In this document: positions 7,218 to 8,889 of the stretch, one piece after another
Numbering within the stretch: the stretch's first letter is position 1
How the letters are laid out: each line of letters begins with the position of its first letter
Assembly (NCBI GenBank): GCA_002697475.1
Contig: NZVW01000039.1
Location: forward strand, 1-8,889
Direction of reading: 5' to 3'
Length of the DNA: 8,889 bases
Source of the DNA: Aquimarina sp.
GTDB taxonomy: Bacteria > Bacteroidota > Bacteroidia > Flavobacteriales > Flavobacteriaceae
Program-made: the position numbers and the translations under genes
Notes under the pieces: generated by a model
Seen by the model: only the letters and a program-made list of their open reading frames with translations
What the model was told of the DNA's origin: nothing
Databases searched by the model: none

Positions 7218-7248
7218 AAATTAAATAAATTAATTTAAACAACTACAA
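7216..7248 (-). promoter_or_regulatory. predicted Bacteroidota-type promoter of the TetR and export operon
   Basis: Read on the minus strand, TAATTTTG at 7223-7216 matches the flavobacterial -7 consensus TAnnTTTG. A TTG at 7248-7246 lies 22 bp upstream, within the 17-23 bp range known for Flavobacterium -33 elements; another TTG at 7242 is slightly too close (16 bp). Transcription would start near 7210, inside the operator and about 15 bp before the regulator's ATG. The region is very AT-rich, so a chance match is possible, but the overlap with the operator adds weight. Confidence 0.5.
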
Positions 7249-7343
7249 AAAATCTCAACTAATTTGAAATTTTATGATTTATATACGAGAAAATTTACTT
7301 GATATAAAGAAGCATTTAATTCCTTATGATAGATAAAATGGTT

Positions 7344-8612
7344 TTAGGAATATTTCGTCATTTTTGAAGTTTCTTTTAGTCTGTCATTAAGCAACTTCAT
7401 ATCATCACTTACTTTTCGTTCAATGACTTTCGCATATATTTGAGTAGTTGCAATTTTGGTATGACCTAAAAGTTTTGAAACAGTTTCAATGGGCACTCCA
7501 TTACTTAACGTTATTGTAGTTGCGAATGTATGACGAGCAATATGGAAAGTTAAATTCTTCTTGATTTTGCATAAATCTGCAATCTCCTTTAAATATGAGT
7601 TGAGCTTTTGATTTGAAATATTAGGGAATAAGGATTTTGTTTTCTTGGTTTTGATATGTCCTTTGTATTTCTCAATTAACTCTTCAGCTATAAGCAGTAA
7701 TGGAATCTTTACTTTGTTATGTGTCTTTTGTCTATTTGTTATTATCCATTTGCCACCATCGATACCAAACGTAATATTATCTTCGTTGAGGTTCATTACA
7801 TCAATGTATGATAAACCAGTATAGCAGCTAAAAACAAACAAATCCTTAACGAGCTCCAGCCTTTCAATTTCAAATTCTTTTTCGATAATAGTTTGTAGTT
7901 CATTTTCACTTAAAAACTCACGCTCATTTTTAATGTATGTTGGTTTGAATTTTATAAAAGGATCTTTATCTATCCATTCCATTTTATACGCTAATGTTAC
8001 CATTTTGCGAAGTCGTTGGATATGCTTCATAACTGTATTGTTTTCCATTTGCTTTTGATGGTCCTCCGGAACATAGGAACGTAAAAACTTTTCAAAATCA
8101 ACCAGAAAACGAAATGTTAATTGAGATAAATAGATGTCTTGGATTTTCTTTTTCGTTAGAAATAGTTTGATATACTTTTGAGTTGTAAAGTAATTCTTTA
8201 AAGTACCGTAACTTAAAGATTCACTCATTTGGGTGTTGTGGTAATCAACCAATGTTAGCAAAGAATATTCTTCATTATCTTCTCCTAGAAACCTTGCTTT
8301 AATAGATTGAGCACATATAAAAGCTTTCTCTTTTATAAGTTCATCGTGAGCTTCATAGATTCTATTTTTAATCTGATCTAAATACCTGTTGAGTATTCGA
8401 GATTCTTGTTTATTGCCTCTCGCTTTTCCTTTATTGGAATCCCATTCAGATACAATTACTTTTCGTTGCAAACTGATATTTGCACGTTTACCATTTACAG
8501 TAACTCTCGCAAAAACTGAAACTTGATTGTTTTTAATACGTGTGGCATTAACCCAAAATGACAGGGTAAAGGTGGTTTGTGATTGCATAGTTGTCGTCTT
8601 TTTGTTAAACAT
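7344..8612 (-). CDS. tyrosine recombinase (integrase), Bacteroidota mobile-element type
   Basis: The 422-residue protein has three parts. An N-terminal arm-binding domain (about 12-98) includes the R-K-V-I-V-S-E-W-D motif. A SAM-like core-binding domain spans about 117-212, and the catalytic domain about 232-410. Catalytic residues visible are Lys296, His357 and Arg360 in F-H-I-A-R-H-T-F-A, His384 in L-L-G-H-T, and the nucleophile Tyr393 in T-Q-I-Y-A-K. The first catalytic Arg is replaced by Ser268 (T-G-L-S-Y-I-D-V), a change known from IntDOT of CTnDOT and frequent in related integrases, so the enzyme need not be inactive. Full length and an unbroken frame suggest function. Met9 is a possible alternative start. 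The gene begins about 210 bp from the 3' end of tRNA-Pro, with a set of 12-bp repeats between, which suits an integrase beside its own attachment site. No clear terminator follows it, so some read-through into the export operon is possible. Confidence 0.95.
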   Translation of the reverse strand: MFNKKTTTMQSQTTFTLSFWVNATRIKNNQVSVFARVTVNGKRANISLQRKVIVSEWDSNKGKARGNKQESRILNRYLDQIKNRIYEAHDELIKEKAFICAQSIKARFLGEDNEEYSLLTLVDYHNTQMSESLSYGTLKNYFTTQKYIKLFLTKKKIQDIYLSQLTFRFLVDFEKFLRSYVPEDHQKQMENNTVMKHIQRLRKMVTLAYKMEWIDKDPFIKFKPTYIKNEREFLSENELQTIIEKEFEIERLELVKDLFVFSCYTGLSYIDVMNLNEDNITFGIDGGKWIITNRQKTHNKVKIPLLLIAEELIEKYKGHIKTKKTKSLFPNISNQKLNSYLKEIADLCKIKKNLTFHIARHTFATTITLSNGVPIETVSKLLGHTKIATTQIYAKVIERKVSDDMKLLNDRLKETSKMTKYS

Positions 8613-8666
8613 TTATTCAAGACGAAAGTCAAATCAACTATTTCAATTACAGTATTTTAAGTATCT

Positions 8667-8720
8667 ATTCGGTTCACACTTCTTGTGTTTTGAAACTGTG
8701 AACCGAATTGTGAACCGAAT
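8667..8720. repeat. three 12-bp repeats, candidate integrase arm-binding sites
   Basis: The motif TGTGAACCGAAT occurs twice in perfect tandem at 8697-8708 and 8709-8720. Its exact reverse complement ATTCGGTTCACA occurs at 8667-8678. The group lies between the integrase start and the tRNA 3' end, about 100 bp from the latter. This is where arm-type sites of tyrosine integrases, or excisionase sites, are usually found. The inverted pair could also form a 12-bp stem with an 18-base loop. Exact identity of three 12-mers in so short a stretch is unlikely to be chance. Confidence 0.75.
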
Positions 8721-8761
8721 TAAGTCATATTTATTCAATTCTTATGATAGTCTAAAAACCA

Positions 8762-8797
8762 TAAAACCTTGTAAATCATACAATTTACAAGGTTTTA
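8762..8797 (-). terminator. strong hairpin terminator after tRNA-Pro, possibly bidirectional
   Basis: A perfect 15-bp stem pairs 8762-8776 with 8783-8797 around the six-base loop CATACA. Each strand ends in a T-rich tract: GGTTTTTAG follows the stem on the minus strand and GGTTTTAGTTTCT on the plus strand. It starts about 24 bp beyond the tRNA 3' end in the direction of tRNA transcription. It therefore most likely ends the tRNA transcript and shields the integrase from it. Confidence 0.75.
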
Positions 8798-8820
8798 GTT
8801 TCTATTGGTATTAATTTTTG

Positions 8821-8850
8821 TCGGGGTGGCAGGATTCGAACCTGCGACCT
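8821..8850. other. candidate attachment (att) site within the tRNA-Pro 3' end
   Basis: Integrases encoded beside tRNA genes usually recombine in the T arm and acceptor end, leaving the tRNA intact. The integrase gene and its putative arm sites face this end. No second copy of GGATTCGAACC is present in the window, so the core cannot be delimited and the position is inferred from context only. Confidence 0.35.
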
Positions 8851-8889
8851 CCTGCTCCCAAAGCAGGCGCGATGACCGGGCTACGCTAC
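8821..8889 (-). tRNA. tRNA-Pro (anticodon UGG), 5' end cut by the window edge
   Basis: Sixty-nine bases of a tRNA are visible on the minus strand. The anticodon stem CCTGC/GCAGG encloses the loop TTTGGGA, giving anticodon TGG (8860-8858) with G37, as expected for proline. The T arm holds the GGTTCGAATCC pattern. The 3' acceptor strand CACCCCG plus A ends at 8821 and would pair with a 5' strand of which only the last base is inside the window, so about six bases are missing. No CCA is encoded. The integrase beside it makes this tRNA the probable integration target. Confidence 0.95.

Noticed and set aside
7227..7236. Palindrome AAATTAATTT as a second operator
   Set aside because: Such short AT palindromes are expected by chance in this AT-rich spacer, and it lies within the promoter spacer without further support.
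7195..7242. A longer form of the TetR regulator starting at a TTG at 7242
   Set aside because: The extra 16 residues do not resemble a TetR N terminus, and the extension overlaps the predicted promoter and operator.
8697..8720. The 12-bp tandem repeat as a CRISPR or replication iteron array
   Set aside because: Copies are too short and unspaced for CRISPR. There is no replication initiator gene nearby, and the integrase context explains them better.
8527..8814. Plus-strand open frame of 95 codons across the integrase start, repeats and terminator
   Set aside because: It runs through the integrase 5' end, the 12-bp repeats and the hairpin, and its product looks non-coding.

Overview
The window comes from an AT-rich (about two-thirds A+T) Bacteroidota genome, most likely a flavobacterium. 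Four things point there: weak or absent Shine-Dalgarno sites, a TAnnTTTG-type promoter element, a Bacteroidota-type tyrosine integrase, and a tRNA gene without an encoded CCA. Every gene I accept lies on the minus strand, so transcription runs from high to low coordinates.

Right end (about 7344-8889): a tRNA-Pro(UGG) gene is cut by the window edge and followed by a strong hairpin terminator. Next come three copies of a 12-bp motif (one inverted, two in perfect tandem) and then a tyrosine recombinase gene. This is the usual layout of an integrative element or genomic island at a tRNA gene. No second att copy is visible, so the element, if intact, would extend past the left edge.

Centre (1509-7194): one tightly packed six-gene operon. 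In transcription order it encodes a TetR-family regulator, a LolA-like periplasmic protein, two FtsX/LolE-type ABC permeases of 403 residues each, a LolD-like ATPase of 230 residues, and an outer-membrane beta-barrel protein. The first and last junctions are 4-bp stop/start overlaps and the inner gaps are 17, 17 and 23 bp. A palindromic TetR-type operator overlaps the predicted -7 element in front of the regulator, which suggests autoregulation of the whole operon. The parts match a Lol pathway (inner-membrane extractor, periplasmic carrier, outer-membrane acceptor), with a barrel protein where LolB would be. My inference is a dedicated, inducible route moving a lipid, lipoprotein or hydrophobic compound across the envelope. 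The cargo is unknown.

Left end (1-1500): first a broken gene whose reading continues through three frames and whose end resembles a TetR ligand domain. Then come a secreted SRPBCC-fold protein, a four-helix membrane protein of unknown function, and the first codons of a further gene that leaves the window.
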